Part shown: positions 1 through 10,400 of the stretch, piece after piece | Layout of the letters: the number at the start of each line of letters is the position of its first letter | Position numbering within the stretch: position 1 is the stretch's first letter | NCBI RefSeq assembly: GCF_002754935.1 | Contig: NZ_CP018092.1 | Span: forward strand, 1-64,000 | Length of the DNA stretch: 64,000 bases | Direction: 5' to 3' | From: Thermostichus lividus PCC 6715 | GTDB lineage: Bacteria > Cyanobacteriota > Cyanobacteriia > Thermosynechococcales > Thermosynechococcaceae | Notes under the pieces: generated by a model | Database searches by the model: none | What the model was told of the DNA's origin: nothing | Seen by the model: the letters and a program-made list of their open reading frames with translations, nothing else | Translations under genes and position numbers: made by a program

Positions 1-154
1 ATGATTGTTGAACAGCAGTTGGAATCTTGCGCCCCACTACCTGTCAGAGCGATCTACAATCGTATCACTTCTTGCGAGGCACGGGTAGCCATTGCTAGGC
101 TCACCGTGCGGTGGTGGGTTGTCGTTCCTTGACATTGCGATTAATGAGGTTTTT

Positions 155-1519
155 GTGATTAGTTCTGCCGAGGAACTTTGGTGCCAGATGTTAGAGCGGC
201 TACAACTGCTGTTGAGTCGGCCAACGTTTGAAACGTGGATTAAAACGGCAACGGTACAATCCTTCGATGGGAAGGTCTTGAGCATCTGTGCCCCCAATCC
301 GTTTGCCCGTAACTGGTTGCAGAAGTATTACCTGAAAACCATTGCCGATGTGGCGCGTGAAATTGTTGGCGAAGCCATCACCATTGAGTTAGCGATCGCC
401 CAAGGCGCAGAGCACGACACCAGTATTCGCCCCATCAACCGTTCGGAGGTAGAGCCGGGGGTGAGTTCACCAGCGCGGCAGCGGGGCAGCGATCTAAATC
501 CTAAGTATGTCTTTTCCCGCTATGTGGTGGGCCCCAATAACCGCATGGCTCATGCGGCCTGTTTAGCTGTTGCAGAGTCGCCGGGGCGAGAGTTTAACCC
601 GCTGTTTCTTTGTGGCGGGGTTGGGCTGGGGAAAACCCATCTGATGCAGGCCATTGGTCACTATCGTCTCGAAATTGATCCCAACGCCAAAATCTTTTAT
701 GTATCGACGGAGCAGTTCACCAACGACCTGATTGCCGCCATCCGCAAAGACAGTATGCAGAGCTTTCGTGAGCACTACCGCGCAGTGGATGTGATGCTTG
801 TGGATGACATTCAGTTTATTGAGGGGAAGGAGTACACCCAAGAGGAGTTCTTCCATACCTTTAACACCCTCCACGAAGCCGGCAAGCAGGTGGTGCTCGC
901 CAGCGATCGCCCCCCCAGTCAAATTCCACGCTTGCAGGAGCGACTGTGTTCCCGCTTTTCGATGGGGCTAATTGCCGATATTCAACCCCCCGATCTCGAA
1001 ACCCGCATGGCTATTCTGCAAAAAAAAGCCGAGTACGAAAATATCCGCTTGCCGCGGCAGGTCATTGAATACATTGCCGCCAGCTACACTTCCAATATTC
1101 GCGAGCTAGAAGGGGCACTGATTCGGGCGGTGGCGTACATTTCAATTTCTGGGCTACCCATGACCGTGGAAAACATTGCACCGGTTCTGAGTCCGGCAAC
1201 CCGCAAAATTGAAACGTCGCCGGAGATCATTTTGCAAGTCGTCTCAGAGACCCTCAATGTCCCTATAAGCGATCTCAAAGGCAACTCGCGCCGTCGGGAA
1301 ATTAGTGTGGCGCGTCAGGTGGGGATGTATCTGATGCGGCAATACACTGGCTTGAGTTTGCCAAAAATTGGCGAAGAATTTGGTGGTAAAGACCATACTA
1401 CGGTCATGTATAGCTGTGATAAGGTGGCGGAACTGCAACGCAGCGATCCGGAAATGGGTAGCCTGCTGCGGCAATTGAGCGATCGCATCAACCTTGCCAG
1501 TCGGCCAACAGAACCATAA
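155..1519 (+). CDS. dnaA: Chromosomal replication initiator protein DnaA
   Basis: DnaA is the AAA+ ATPase that binds DnaA boxes and opens the origin. The protein has the four-domain layout: an N-terminal interaction domain over about the first 80 residues ([22 protein letters not shown]), a short variable linker, an AAA+ core with Walker [11 protein letters not shown] near residue 157 and Walker [10 protein letters not shown], and a C-terminal helix-turn-helix domain with the signature [12 protein letters not shown] chose the GTG at 155 because AGGT lies five bases upstream and conserved homology begins there; an open frame runs back to an ATG at 92 but adds 21 unconserved residues. Length 454 aa is normal for cyanobacteria. 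The next gene begins about 95 bases downstream. No cluster of TTATCCACA boxes is visible next to it, so an adjacent origin cannot be claimed. Confidence 0.97.
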   Translation: MISSAEELWCQMLERLQLLLSRPTFETWIKTATVQSFDGKVLSICAPNPFARNWLQKYYLKTIADVAREIVGEAITIELAIAQGAEHDTSIRPINRSEVEPGVSSPARQRGSDLNPKYVFSRYVVGPNNRMAHAACLAVAESPGREFNPLFLCGGVGLGKTHLMQAIGHYRLEIDPNAKIFYVSTEQFTNDLIAAIRKDSMQSFREHYRAVDVMLVDDIQFIEGKEYTQEEFFHTFNTLHEAGKQVVLASDRPPSQIPRLQERLCSRFSMGLIADIQPPDLETRMAILQKKAEYENIRLPRQVIEYIAASYTSNIRELEGALIRAVAYISISGLPMTVENIAPVLSPATRKIETSPEIILQVVSETLNVPISDLKGNSRRREISVARQVGMYLMRQYTGLSLPKIGEEFGGKDHTTVMYSCDKVAELQRSDPEMGSLLRQLSDRINLASRPTEP

Positions 1520-1613
1520 CATCCTTACGGGTGTTCGGTGCTCTAAAATCTGCGGATTTGAGCGACTTGGTGTTCTTGCGCTAGGGTAGAGTTACACTGC
1601 CGAGGTTGTTGCC

Positions 1614-2060
1614 ATGACTGCCACCACTGATCTTGAAGGCTGTGCATTTTTAGCCGCTCAAGCAAAAGTCAAGTCCTATTTGGCATCTTGGTTTCAGTTA
1701 GGCAAGCGCGTCTGTATTTGGGGTGGGAAACAGCGACTCCTACCGCAGCCAGTGCTGCAGGGCGATCGCTACAGTCAAGCCTTTGAGGCGTGCTGGGCAT
1801 TCTTAATGTCTGAGCACTCAGGAGACTGTTTTTTAGAAGACACGAATGAAACCATTGCGCAACTGCTGACCCAGTGCTGGGACATTACCCCCTGTGCCCG
1901 CTGCCAAATGCCCATTGCCTTGCCTTGTAATGGCTTACCACCGATTCACTGTCCCTGCGCTAGCCTTGGGAACTGGCCGAATTTTGATCTGCCCCTTCCC
2001 CGTGCCCCCATCAACCCCCGTACGCATCTGCTGTCGCTACAAAAACGCCTAGGGGTCTAG
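1614..2060 (+). CDS. Conserved hypothetical protein with cysteine pairs
   Basis: I do not recognise this 148-residue protein as a named family. It is soluble, with no signal peptide or membrane segment. The C-terminal third holds two cysteine pairs, CARC and CPC, about 20 residues apart, suggesting a small zinc ribbon or metal-binding knuckle. The N-terminal half is rich in aromatic residues (ASWFQLGKRVCIWGG). It ends five bases before the start of the phosphopantetheinyl transferase gene, so the two are probably co-transcribed and perhaps translationally coupled. HIP1-type GCGATCGC octamers fit the local genome style, so nothing suggests recent transfer. The start is the first ATG; no strong ribosome-binding site is visible. 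Confidence 0.72.
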   Translation: MTATTDLEGCAFLAAQAKVKSYLASWFQLGKRVCIWGGKQRLLPQPVLQGDRYSQAFEACWAFLMSEHSGDCFLEDTNETIAQLLTQCWDITPCARCQMPIALPCNGLPPIHCPCASLGNWPNFDLPLPRAPINPRTHLLSLQKRLGV

Positions 2061-2065
2061 AGGGA

Positions 2066-2665
2066 ATGGTGTGGGACGCTCCCCTACCCCCCGTGCTGCA
2101 TCCCCAATGGCAATCTAGGCCACAGGTTTTGAAGCCCCAGTCCCTCCATCTGTGGTGGGTTCTTTTGCCGCGCCATCAACCCCGGCAAGCAGTTCTCCGC
2201 CAGTATCTGCGCCTCTATCTGCCAGATCTAGACGAGGCGCCTCTGCCCACCACGGCTTCAGGAAAACCCTATTTACCCCAGTTGAACTTTAATTGGAGTC
2301 ACTCCCAAGAGATTGCGCTCCTTGCTGTCAGTGGTGCATGGGCGGTGGGTGCTGATATAGAAGTGGTGCGCCCCCACCCCCATCGGCAGGCGATCGCGCG
2401 GCGTTTTTTTGGTGCTGGGCTGCAAACAGCTTTAGCGGCTGCGCCTGAGGAGGAGCGCGATCGGGTATTTCTATACGGGTGGACCTACTACGAAGCGTGG
2501 CTCAAAGCCCATGGCGGCTCGCTATGGCAGTTGCCACCAGCCCTAGAACCCCACTATGCCTATCGCTTTGGGGTTGGCGATCGCGCTGTGGCTACTGTTG
2601 TCACCCTTTGCCCTGATCCGCCCGATGTGCAGTTTTTCCGGCTGCCACCGCACAATTGCGCATAA
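2066..2665 (+). CDS. 4'-phosphopantetheinyl transferase, Sfp/HetI type
   Basis: The enzyme moves phosphopantetheine from coenzyme A to a serine of acyl or peptidyl carrier proteins, activating fatty-acid ACP and any PKS/NRPS carriers. Two family motifs are visible: the Mg2+-binding VGADIEVV near residues 92-99 and the downstream W-x3-YEAWLKAHG motif near 141-152. At 199 residues it is slightly short for the Sfp class but both catalytic motifs are present. Many cyanobacteria carry a single Sfp-type enzyme that also serves primary ACP; this may be that enzyme, which is inference. It follows the preceding hypothetical gene by five bases with AGGG ahead of the ATG. Confidence 0.88.
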   Translation: MVWDAPLPPVLHPQWQSRPQVLKPQSLHLWWVLLPRHQPRQAVLRQYLRLYLPDLDEAPLPTTASGKPYLPQLNFNWSHSQEIALLAVSGAWAVGADIEVVRPHPHRQAIARRFFGAGLQTALAAAPEEERDRVFLYGWTYYEAWLKAHGGSLWQLPPALEPHYAYRFGVGDRAVATVVTLCPDPPDVQFFRLPPHNCA

Positions 2666-2798
2666 AAAATGCTGATGAAATGCTCATAGGCTCTCGCTCC
2701 CCCGCGTAAGGAACAGTACGATCAATGAGACCGTCCAACCAGCAATAACTGCAGCAAGAACACAGCAGAGCCGTTTAGACGTTTTGAGGAGTTGACCG

Positions 2799-3476
2799 AT
2801 GAAACGCTTGCAAAAACTGGGCTTAGGCATTTTAATGATGGCTTGTTTTGGTACGGCTGTCCCCCAGCCGGCTGAAGCAGGAATGTTTACCCAAACGGAG
2901 GTGGAGCAGTCGAACTATGTTGTCATGGCGGTTCCCATTGCCCGCGGGGGCTATCGTCTGTTAGTTGTGGAGCAAATCAAAAATACACGTCCCTGCTGGA
3001 GTGAATCTGGGAGCAATCCCATCGTTGTGGATCCCCTGTTGACCACCTTTGACTTTACGGGGATCTGTGGCCGTGCTACCGACAGCAATGGCTATTCCAT
3101 TCGCGTTGCCCAGCAGGACTTAGGGTTGCAGTACAGCTTACGCATCGAGCAAGGCAACGGTGAACTCGTTCTTGTGGGCAGCAGCCACCGGGGTGGGCCT
3201 GCAATGGTGATTGGCCGCACCTATGGTATGCAAGAGGGGCAATTTCTGAAATTTATCTTGGAGCCGGGCTGGCGGCTAACCCGGCGTACCTACGAAGGGC
3301 GGGTTCTCGGCCATGTTTACTTCACAAACGATTCTTGGGAAGCGGCAACGGGTGCAGCCCCTGCCTCGGTGAGCAACCAAGAGGTACCCCCACCCGTGCC
3401 TGTCAGCAATAAAGTCAACCAATTACCGACGTCAGCTGCCCCGATCTCCATCCCTGTACCTAGCCCCCAAAGCTAA
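2799..3476 (+). CDS. Secreted DUF3747 family protein
   Basis: This 225-residue protein has a clear Sec signal peptide: a basic start (MKRLQKLGLG), a hydrophobic core and a probable cleavage after PAEA near residue 27. The body matches my memory of the cyanobacterial DUF3747 family (GMFTQTEVEQSNYVVMAVPI, then GYRLLVVEQI). Two cysteines near residues 65 and 88 could form a disulphide in the periplasm. The last 40 residues are proline- and serine-rich and low-complexity. GAGGAG lies eight bases before the ATG, which supports the start. The stop overlaps the convergent tlyA stop by four bases. The molecular function of the family is unknown. Confidence 0.85.
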   Translation: MKRLQKLGLGILMMACFGTAVPQPAEAGMFTQTEVEQSNYVVMAVPIARGGYRLLVVEQIKNTRPCWSESGSNPIVVDPLLTTFDFTGICGRATDSNGYSIRVAQQDLGLQYSLRIEQGNGELVLVGSSHRGGPAMVIGRTYGMQEGQFLKFILEPGWRLTRRTYEGRVLGHVYFTNDSWEAATGAAPASVSNQEVPPPVPVSNKVNQLPTSAAPISIPVPSPQS

Positions 3477-4225
3477 GCAACTTGGCGAAAATGCGCCAGA
3501 AACTCCTGATTGCCAGCAGGGCCTAAAAGGGGGGATGGGGTCAGCCCTAGGCACGTCCATCCTTGTTCTACCGCCGCTGCAATGACCTGAGCCACAGCGT
3601 CGCGCCGTGCTTGGTCATCGCGCACCACTCCCTTCTTGCCGAGGCGATCGCGCCCCACTTCAAACTGCGGCTTAATCAGCGCAATTAATTCTCGCGGGGG
3701 CAGCAATAGGTGCCAAAGAGCCGGTAGAACCTTGGTCAAGGAAATAAAGGAGACATCCACAACCCCCAGATCCGGACGCGGATCCTCAGGGGCATAGAGG
3801 TCTGCCGCAGTGAGATGGCGCAGATTTGTGCGCTCTTTAAGCACAAGCCGTGGGTCTTGGCGTAGTTGCCAAGCAACTTGGCCGTAGCCCACATCAACGC
3901 CATAGACCCGTTTTGCCCCTGCTTGCAGCAAACAGTCGGTAAAGCCGCCGGTTGAAATGCCGCCGTCAAGGCAGACGCGATCGCGCACCACGATGGCAAA
4001 GGTCTCTAGGGCATGGGCTAGTTTTTCACCCCCTCGCGACACGTAGGGGGATCGCGCCTTGATCTGAATTGTGGCATCGATCGCCACTAATGTGCCCGGC
4101 TTGTCAATGGGAACGTGGTTCACTTGCACGTCGCCCGCCCGAATCCAACGTTGTGCTTGTTGGCGGCTCTCGCACAGGTGCCGTTCTACCAAAAGGACAT
4201 CGAGGCGTTCTTTTGCAGGGGTCAT
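3473..4225 (-). CDS. tlyA: TlyA family rRNA (cytidine-2'-O)-methyltransferase
   Basis: TlyA-family proteins (often annotated hemolysin A) 2'-O-methylate cytidines in ribosomal RNA. The 250 residues show an N-terminal S4 RNA-binding domain (RLDVLLVERHL to about residue 60), then SPYVSRGGEKLAHAL, then a Rossmann methyltransferase with the SAM loop LDGGISTGGFTDCLLQ and the DVSFISL segment. The usual LDIG in motif I reads LDGG here, a mild deviation. The start overlaps the stop of the upstream binding-protein gene as ATGA, so the pair forms an operon. Substrate specificity (16S, 23S or both) cannot be told from sequence. Confidence 0.9.
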   Translation of the reverse strand: MTPAKERLDVLLVERHLCESRQQAQRWIRAGDVQVNHVPIDKPGTLVAIDATIQIKARSPYVSRGGEKLAHALETFAIVVRDRVCLDGGISTGGFTDCLLQAGAKRVYGVDVGYGQVAWQLRQDPRLVLKERTNLRHLTAADLYAPEDPRPDLGVVDVSFISLTKVLPALWHLLLPPRELIALIKPQFEVGRDRLGKKGVVRDDQARRDAVAQVIAAAVEQGWTCLGLTPSPLLGPAGNQEFLAHFRQVA

Positions 4226-5834
4226 TGAGCGTTTTGGAGAAGGGCAAAGGAGAAGTACTGGTTCACATCCAGCGCCAGACCGCTAATGCTGGGCTGGCTA
4301 AAGAGGGTGGTTTGACTTTGCCACAACGGGATAAAGGCCACGGCCTCAGCATTTAGAACTTGCAGTTGGCGCAATAGCTCATCTCGCCGCTGGGGATTCG
4401 TTTCACGACGGCTGGCGGCAATGAGGGTATTGGCCTGGGGACTGTAAAAGAACGACCCCCAAGCGGCACTGGCACCACTGTCGCATCCCGCTGTGGTTGA
4501 ACCGCGATCGCAGCTTAGAAATGGCTCTAAATAGTTATCGGGATCATAGAAATCCCCATACCAGTCCAGCATAACCAGCGGGTAAGCCCCCGTGTCCAGA
4601 TTGCGGTAAATGGTGGCAGCGTCAGCACTGTCGAGTTGTACCCGCACGCGATCGCCCAAGTCGCGCTCTAAGGAAGCTTTGAGAACAGTAGCTGCCAAAA
4701 CATTACTGGGAATGTTGGCGCGATACCAGAGGTTTACGACAAGGGGGTGTTCCGCCGTCACGGCAGCCGCCTCTAGCCACTGAGCCACTGTAGCGGGCTG
4801 ACCGTCCCCGTAGCGATCGCGAAACACTGGCTCACTCACCGGAAATAAGGTAGGGACAAGGGAATAGAGCGGATCCACTGCCCCAGAAACACCCGTTCCT
4901 CCAGCCGTTGGCGATTGATGCTGGCCGCTAGCAGTTGCCGTGCCCCTAACTGATCCCAAGGGGGCTGCCGCAGGTTGAGGCTGAGCACCGTAATGGCATT
5001 TCCCTCGCCAGCGATCACCTGCCAGTGGTGGGTGCTGGCCTGCTCCGTGAGGGCGCGAATTTGATTCGGGTCCAAGGCTCCAGCGGCAATATCCACACTG
5101 CCCGTGCGAAAGGCATTGTAAAGATTGGCGCTACTGGAAAAGACTTGCAGGCGAATCCCTTGATTGCGAGGGGGATCACCCCAGTATTCCCTAAAGGGTT
5201 TGAGGTGCACCCCATCGGTGCCGTAGGCGGCTAATTGGTAAGGGCCTGTTCCCACAAACTGGTTGGGCAGAAAGCGATCCGCTGCCGCTGCGTAGGCCGT
5301 TGGCGAAATAGCACACAGGCCACTAAAGGCCAGTAGGTGGGGCAAGGCTACAAAGGGTTCCTTGAGTTGAATTTCAAGGAGATCCTCCCGCAGTGCCCGA
5401 ATGGCCGCCACTCGCCCCGCCAACAGCGAGGAGGGTTGGCCACCACTGTCCATAAACCGTTGCAGCGAAAACACCATGGCCGCTGCATTAAAATCAGTAC
5501 CATCGTGAAAGCGCACCCCCCGCCGCAGGGGAATCCGATAGGTTAGGCCATCCGCGCTGACCTCCGGTAACGCTGTTGCTAACTGAGGTACAAGTTCATG
5601 GCTGTTGGGGGCATAGGTATAAAGGCGATCGCCCATATTGTAAAGAAGTAACCCGGCAAGGGTTTCGTAGGCATCGGCAGGATCTAAGGTACGCAGGCGA
5701 GCCGTAGTGCCAATGACAATGGTGTCGCGCTCTGGAGTGCCCACGAGGCGATCGCCTCCACAGGCCCCCAAAAATATGGTGAAGAACAGCGCAAGGCCCA
5801 ACCAAAAGAGTCGCTGCCAACAAGACCGAGACAT
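4222..5834 (-). pseudogene. Frameshifted ABC peptide-binding lipoprotein (OppA/DppA family)
   Basis: Two overlapping frames together encode one family 5 extracellular solute-binding protein. The N-terminal part starts at 5834 (MSRSCWQRLFW), has a lipobox LGAC, and shows RTLDPADAYET, RGVRFHDGTDF and the GTGPYQL segment typical of peptide-binding proteins. It is read to about 4880, where it runs into an early stop at 4836; the other frame continues with VDPLYSLVPTLFP and ends at 4222. The switch falls at a G run (4881-4884 on the minus strand); adding one G gives a 537-residue protein, the normal family size. The first ATG of the open frame at 5903 lies inside tRNA-His and is not the start. It is translationally coupled (ATGA) to tlyA. 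No permease or ATPase genes are nearby. Confidence 0.85.
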
Positions 5835-5861
5835 CAACACCAAAAAAAACTTAGACGAAAG

Positions 5862-5935
5862 GGCGAGCGATGGGATTCGAACCCACGAATGGTGGAACCA
5901 CAATCCACTGCCTTAACCTCTTGGCTACGCTCGCC
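5862..5935 (-). tRNA. tRNA-His (GTG anticodon)
   Basis: The minus strand folds into a complete cloverleaf: acceptor GCGAGCG pairing with CGCTCGC, U8/A9, a D arm with GCC/GGC stem, anticodon arm GTGGA-TTGTGGT-TCCAC with anticodon GTG, and T arm GTGGG-TTCGAAT-CCCAT. The histidine identity pair is visible: an extra G at -1 (position 5935) opposite discriminator C73 (position 5862). CCA is not encoded; the following bases are CTT. It sits between the binding-protein gene and the divergent DUF4359 gene. Confidence 0.96.
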
Positions 5936-5986
5936 ATGCTTCTTAAGCTAGTCTTTGATTGTAACATTTTGGCTTTATATTTCTCC

Positions 5987-6361
5987 ATGGCTCTGCCTCT
6001 TAATTCACGTTCTTACTATTCATGGTTAGCTGGGGGTGTTGCTCTCACCGCCGTGGCCGCCGGGGTCACCAACCCCACCCCTGCCGATTACCAGCGCCGT
6101 GCCACCACAGAAATTAATACGTTTCTGCTCACCCACGTGTGTCCGCAGTTGATGCAGCAAACGACGGCGATCGCGCCGTTAGTCATAGACACCTGCGAAG
6201 ACTTAGAAGTGGGAGCGGCTGAGGAGATTGAGCGCTACATTGCTTACCATACTCGCGCCTATAATCTTGGGGTGGCCACCCTATTTGTGACCGAGTTACC
6301 GATCCAAACCGTTTGGAGCCTCGGTGCCTTTGGCCAGATTGTGCCCCTCCCCCTGAGCTAG
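5987..6361 (+). CDS. DUF4359 domain-containing protein
   Basis: A 124-residue protein with one N-terminal hydrophobic stretch (YYSWLAGGVALTAVAAGV) followed by NPTPADYQRRA, a paired-cysteine central region (HVCPQL, DTCEDL) and a C-terminal WSLGAFGQI motif. This matches my recollection of cyanobacterial DUF4359 proteins, small secreted or membrane-anchored proteins of unknown function. The frame is open upstream to 5870, but that part lies inside tRNA-His, so the ATG at 5987 is the sensible start. The stop overlaps the convergent ureF stop by four bases. Confidence 0.75.
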   Translation: MALPLNSRSYYSWLAGGVALTAVAAGVTNPTPADYQRRATTEINTFLLTHVCPQLMQQTTAIAPLVIDTCEDLEVGAAEEIERYIAYHTRAYNLGVATLFVTELPIQTVWSLGAFGQIVPLPLS

Positions 6362-7041
6362 CTACGGAACAGCCGACAGTACTGGGTTTCGTGCTGCATA
6401 CTGGCCAAGGCCAAACCAAGGGTACAACTTCCTAAGTCATCATCCGTGCACTGCACACTCTGCTGCACAGCCGCACCTAACTCACCCTGAAGCTGCCGCA
6501 GGAGAACTTGCCCCGCCGTTTGTCCCAAGGGAATCAGTTTTACCCCAGCACCAATGAGGGTGCTCAACCAACTGTGGAGATACCCCAATACCGCCGTTTC
6601 CAGAGGAATGGCTGCCATGGCCGCAGCAATACTAAAGGCAATACTCGTATTCCACGGATAGGGATGCGCTGTGGGAAGTTCCGCCGGCAGGCGATCGCCC
6701 TCAAGGGTCTGTACCAGTTCCATCAACGCCGTCCCCATCTGCCAGTTCTGCGCCCGCAGTTCCTCAGTTTCCCGCGCCGCCGAAAGCCAGGCATTCCAGT
6801 ACCGCAGCCGCTCTATATCGGTTGCCATAAACGCTCGATAGGCTCTGACCATCACCGCAGCCTCCAACTGGGCACTGCCCGCCCTCAGCTCAAAGGTCAG
6901 CCAGTCTTTAAGGGCATTGGCCGTGGTTAACTGCTGCTGCGCCACTAGCGTTTCTAACCCTTCAGAATAGTTAAAGCCGCCAATGGGTAGCGTTGGACTC
7001 ACCCACTGCAACAGGGTTAAAAGCGATCTATCCGTGAGCAT
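6358..7041 (-). CDS. ureF: Urease accessory protein UreF
   Basis: UreF joins UreD(H) and UreG in the complex that loads nickel into apo-urease. The sequence shows the family hallmarks: LLQWVSPTLPIGGFNYSEGLE at the N-terminus, followed by an all-helical body, and a C-terminal CTLGLALASMQHETQYCRLFRS. The ATG at 7041 (MLTDRSLL) is preferred; an upstream in-frame ATG at 7086 adds 15 unconserved residues. It overlaps ureE by 14 bases, so the two are co-translated. No ureA, B, C, D or G genes lie in the window, so the structural urease genes are elsewhere, as is common in cyanobacteria. Confidence 0.95.
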   Translation of the reverse strand: MLTDRSLLTLLQWVSPTLPIGGFNYSEGLETLVAQQQLTTANALKDWLTFELRAGSAQLEAAVMVRAYRAFMATDIERLRYWNAWLSAARETEELRAQNWQMGTALMELVQTLEGDRLPAELPTAHPYPWNTSIAFSIAAAMAAIPLETAVLGYLHSWLSTLIGAGVKLIPLGQTAGQVLLRQLQGELGAAVQQSVQCTDDDLGSCTLGLALASMQHETQYCRLFRS

Positions 7042-7471
7042 GGGAGGGGTAGGCTCCGCTTTCGGGGCAAAAGGCAGCGATCTCAAAGGTGACCGTTAGC
7101 CCCCGCTGCTCCAGCAATGTTTGCAGTACCGGATCCGCCGCAAGGCGCAAATGACTGGCATGGATCTCGAGGGGCACATGGCGATTGCCCAAATGGTAAG
7201 CAGCCTGTAGCAAGGACAATGCATCCGCCCCCTTGACCCGCAGTGTGGGTTCCGGCTTGGCCAGAATTTTGGCCACAACGGTACCATCGTCCGTCGCCAC
7301 AAACTCTCCGGGGCGCAGGATCGTTCCCCGCGATAACTTTAAATACAATGCCTGCCCCTCCTCGCTTTGGCAGTAGAGACGACTGCGACACCGCTCTTCC
7401 GCCGTTAGGGCAAGGTGTAAGCAGCGGGCAGCCGCCAAGGGTTCCGAACAACGTTGGGTCAGCGTTAACAT
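7028..7471 (-). CDS. ureE: Urease accessory nickel metallochaperone UreE
   Basis: UreE delivers Ni2+ to the urease activation complex. At 147 residues it has the usual two-domain form: an N-terminal beta domain (LTLTQRCSEPL, RGTILRPGEFVATDDG) and a C-terminal ferredoxin-like metal domain with YHLGNRHVPLEI, whose histidine is the conserved interfacial nickel ligand. The tail ends SHAHG, a short version of the histidine-rich extension seen in some UreE proteins. The ATG shares one base with the stop of the hybrid kinase gene (TAATG), so ureE translation is probably coupled to that gene. Confidence 0.95.
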   Translation of the reverse strand: MLTLTQRCSEPLAAARCLHLALTAEERCRSRLYCQSEEGQALYLKLSRGTILRPGEFVATDDGTVVAKILAKPEPTLRVKGADALSLLQAAYHLGNRHVPLEIHASHLRLAADPVLQTLLEQRGLTVTFEIAAFCPESGAYPSHAHG

Positions 7472-10400
7472 TACATTAAAGTTAATTCGACAATCTTATC
7501 AAAGCGAAACCCCTTCACAAGCTGCTGTAGCCCCTCAATCAATATCGCTTCTTCTAGGGAAATATCGGCAATTAATTCCTGAATCCGCTTGCTGTTGAGT
7601 TTCTTGGCCGCCTGTTGCAATTCGGCAATCCACGGGCGAGGCATCACCATGAGAGCGGCAGGATCAAGGGTCACCGGCCGGGGCGTGGCAGGAACCGCAG
7701 CGATCGCCAGCGTGTCATAGCGATACTCGAGAGCGAGGTGGTGGGCAAGGCGCTCAAGAATCGTTTGGGGACGGAAGGGCTTGGCGATATAATCGTCACA
7801 GCCAATGTGGAGCAGTTCTTGCTTATCGTGCTCAAAGCTACTGGCCGTCACGGCTAGAATTTTTGGAGACTGCTCGCCGCCGTGGGCTTTAATATAGCGG
7901 GTAGCGGCTTTGCCGTCCATCACTGGCATCCGAATATCCATTAAAATAGCGTGGGGGTGCCAAGCCTGCCACTGCTGAATGGCCTCCTGACCATTTTCGG
8001 CTTCGCGGCACTGAAACCCCAATGGCTCCAGCAACTGCACAAGTAGCTGACGGTTTTCCGCGAGATCGTCCACCACCAGAATTCGCACCTCAGCCGTGGG
8101 GTCTGCCAACCCAACAATGGAACGGGGAGTTTCCTCCCGTAGATCTTGGGTCTCCCCTAGGCCAACCGTAATCTCAAACGCAAAGTGGCTGCCGTGTCCT
8201 TTTTCACTGTGGACGTGAATATCCCCCCCCATCAGTTGCACAAATTGGCGACTAATGGCCAGCCCCAGTCCGGTACCCTCGCTCACTTTTTTTGCTACTG
8301 CTGGTTTGCACAAAGGGCTGAAAAAGCTGGCTCACCTCCTCTTCACTCATGCCAATGCCCGTATCGCTCACTTCAAAGGCTAGGCGCGGCGGATCGGTAG
8401 CGTGGTAGTGCACCTTGAGCGCCACCCCCCCGTCCTTCGTAAATTTAATGGCATTGCCAAGGAGGTTCACCAAGACCTGACGCAGTTTCATTTCATCAGT
8501 TTTGATGGCGGGGGGTAACTCTGGCGGCAGATCAAAGAGCAAGCGCAACCCCTTGGCTTCGGCGCGCACCCGTAACATGTCCCGCAGGGTGTCGAGCATC
8601 CGCTGCAAATCAAAGGTCGTTTCTTGCAACGTAATCCGTCCCGCTTCGATTTTGGCCATGTCCAACACATCGTTGATCAAGCCCAGCAGGTGCTCACCGC
8701 TGCGATTAATGGTTTCAAGGGTTTTGCGGTGCTGAGCGCCAACGGAGCGATCGCCAAGGAGAATTTGACTAAAGCCGAGAATGGCATTGAGGGGCGTACG
8801 CAGTTCATGGCTCATGTTGGCCAAGAAAATACTTTTGGCCTTATTAGCAGCTTCTGCGGCGTCCTTTGCTTTAATGAGTTCCTGTTCTGCCCGTCGTCGT
8901 TGATAGGCCGCAAGACTAATGGTGACAATATCCGCCACATTAGAGACAAAGCTGCGCTCTTCCACAAGCCAGACGCGCGGTTCCGCCACCTGCTCAACGC
9001 AGAGAATGCCGAGCAGTTGACCATTAAAGACAATGGGGGCATCAATCAGGGAGCGCACGTCATAGGTCAGGGCATAGTCCCGTAGTTCATGGGTGCGGGG
9101 GTCAGCAAGTAAATCGTCCACCACGAGTGGTTCGCCCTTTTGCAGCAGCTTGAGATACTCAGGATAGATGGGCTGGCGGTTGTGCTGTGGCTCTTGGCCA
9201 GTGGCAGCATCGTACTGAGCAATGCACAGGAGATGATCCCCCTGTAACTCCCATGCGGTCACCCGCTTCACCTTGAGGGTGGTAGCCGTGGCCTGAATAA
9301 TTTCCTGCAGCGCCTTACGAAAATTGCCTTGCTGAACGTGGGGAGACTGGCTCAATCGCACCAAGGCTTCATTGTGGGTGTACAGAATCTTTTCTTTCTG
9401 GAGGAGTTGAGTGTTGGCCGCCGCCAGTTCCGCCGTGCGGTGAGCCACTTCCTCTTCAAGGCGTTGGTTAAAGCGATGAAGTTCGCTGAAATTTGCCTGA
9501 AGTTGCCCGGCCATATCCACAAAGGTGCGCCCCAAGTTGCCAATTTCATCTTTGCCAGTGGTATCCACACCCCCACTGATGTCTAAATCGCCAGCGGCAA
9601 TTTTGCGAGCCGCGCTGTCCAGCTTTTGGATGGGTTGCACCATATAGCCGGTAACCAGCCATGTCACAATGCTAATCAGGCCAAAGGAGGTGACGAGAAT
9701 CAGTAGGCCAAACCGGGTTTCTTGATGGACAAAGGCAAGAAATTCTGCCTCATCAAGGCGAATGGCTAAGCTCCACTGGGCTTGGGAAATTGGGGCATAA
9801 AAGATCCACTGTCGTCGGCTTGAGCTCCAGTCCTGCATCCAGCGATGACCGGTTTGGCCAGCTACCATCGCCGCCCCTAGTTCTTTCAAATCTGACCGAT
9901 TCTGTGCCTGGGCAACCTCAAAAACAGACTGTCCGATGTAGGTCTGATCGCCATGGAAAATAACCTGTCCCTGATGATCCAGCACAAAAAACTGCGCTTC
10001 TTGCAACCCCTCAATATCTATCTGCTCTTCAAGGCTCTCTAGGGCAACATCTACGGTGGCAACACCACGAATTTGGCCGTTGCGACGAAATGGTGCTGAG
10101 AAGGTGACCATGAGGGCATTGCCAGCCCCCTTATCAAAGTAGGGTTGACTCCAGCGGGCTTGACCTGTCCGTACAGCCTCGCTATACCACTGCCATTGGG
10201 GCTCGGTGTAGTCATAGACTTGCCCTGTGTCCACCTTGCGCAGTTGATTCCCCTGCTTAAACACGTAGGGGCAAAAGAGGCGTTTTTGGGGTGAAAAGCT
10301 GTAGGGGGCAAAGGCGATCGCCGACCCGTAGGTCAACGGATTCAGTTGTACGTTTTTTGTTAAGAACTGATAAAGCTCTGCCTCACTAGCCGTGGGAAGC

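Noticed and set aside
1-154. Replication origin upstream of dnaA
   Set aside because: No cluster of DnaA boxes or AT-rich unwinding region can be seen in the short stretch available.
5870-5986. Longer DUF4359 start and longer binding-protein start at 5903
   Set aside because: Both extensions are read from tRNA-His and are not coding.
8624-9085. 153-residue frame opposite the hybrid kinase
   Set aside because: It is an antisense shadow of the conserved GAF and HisKA coding region.
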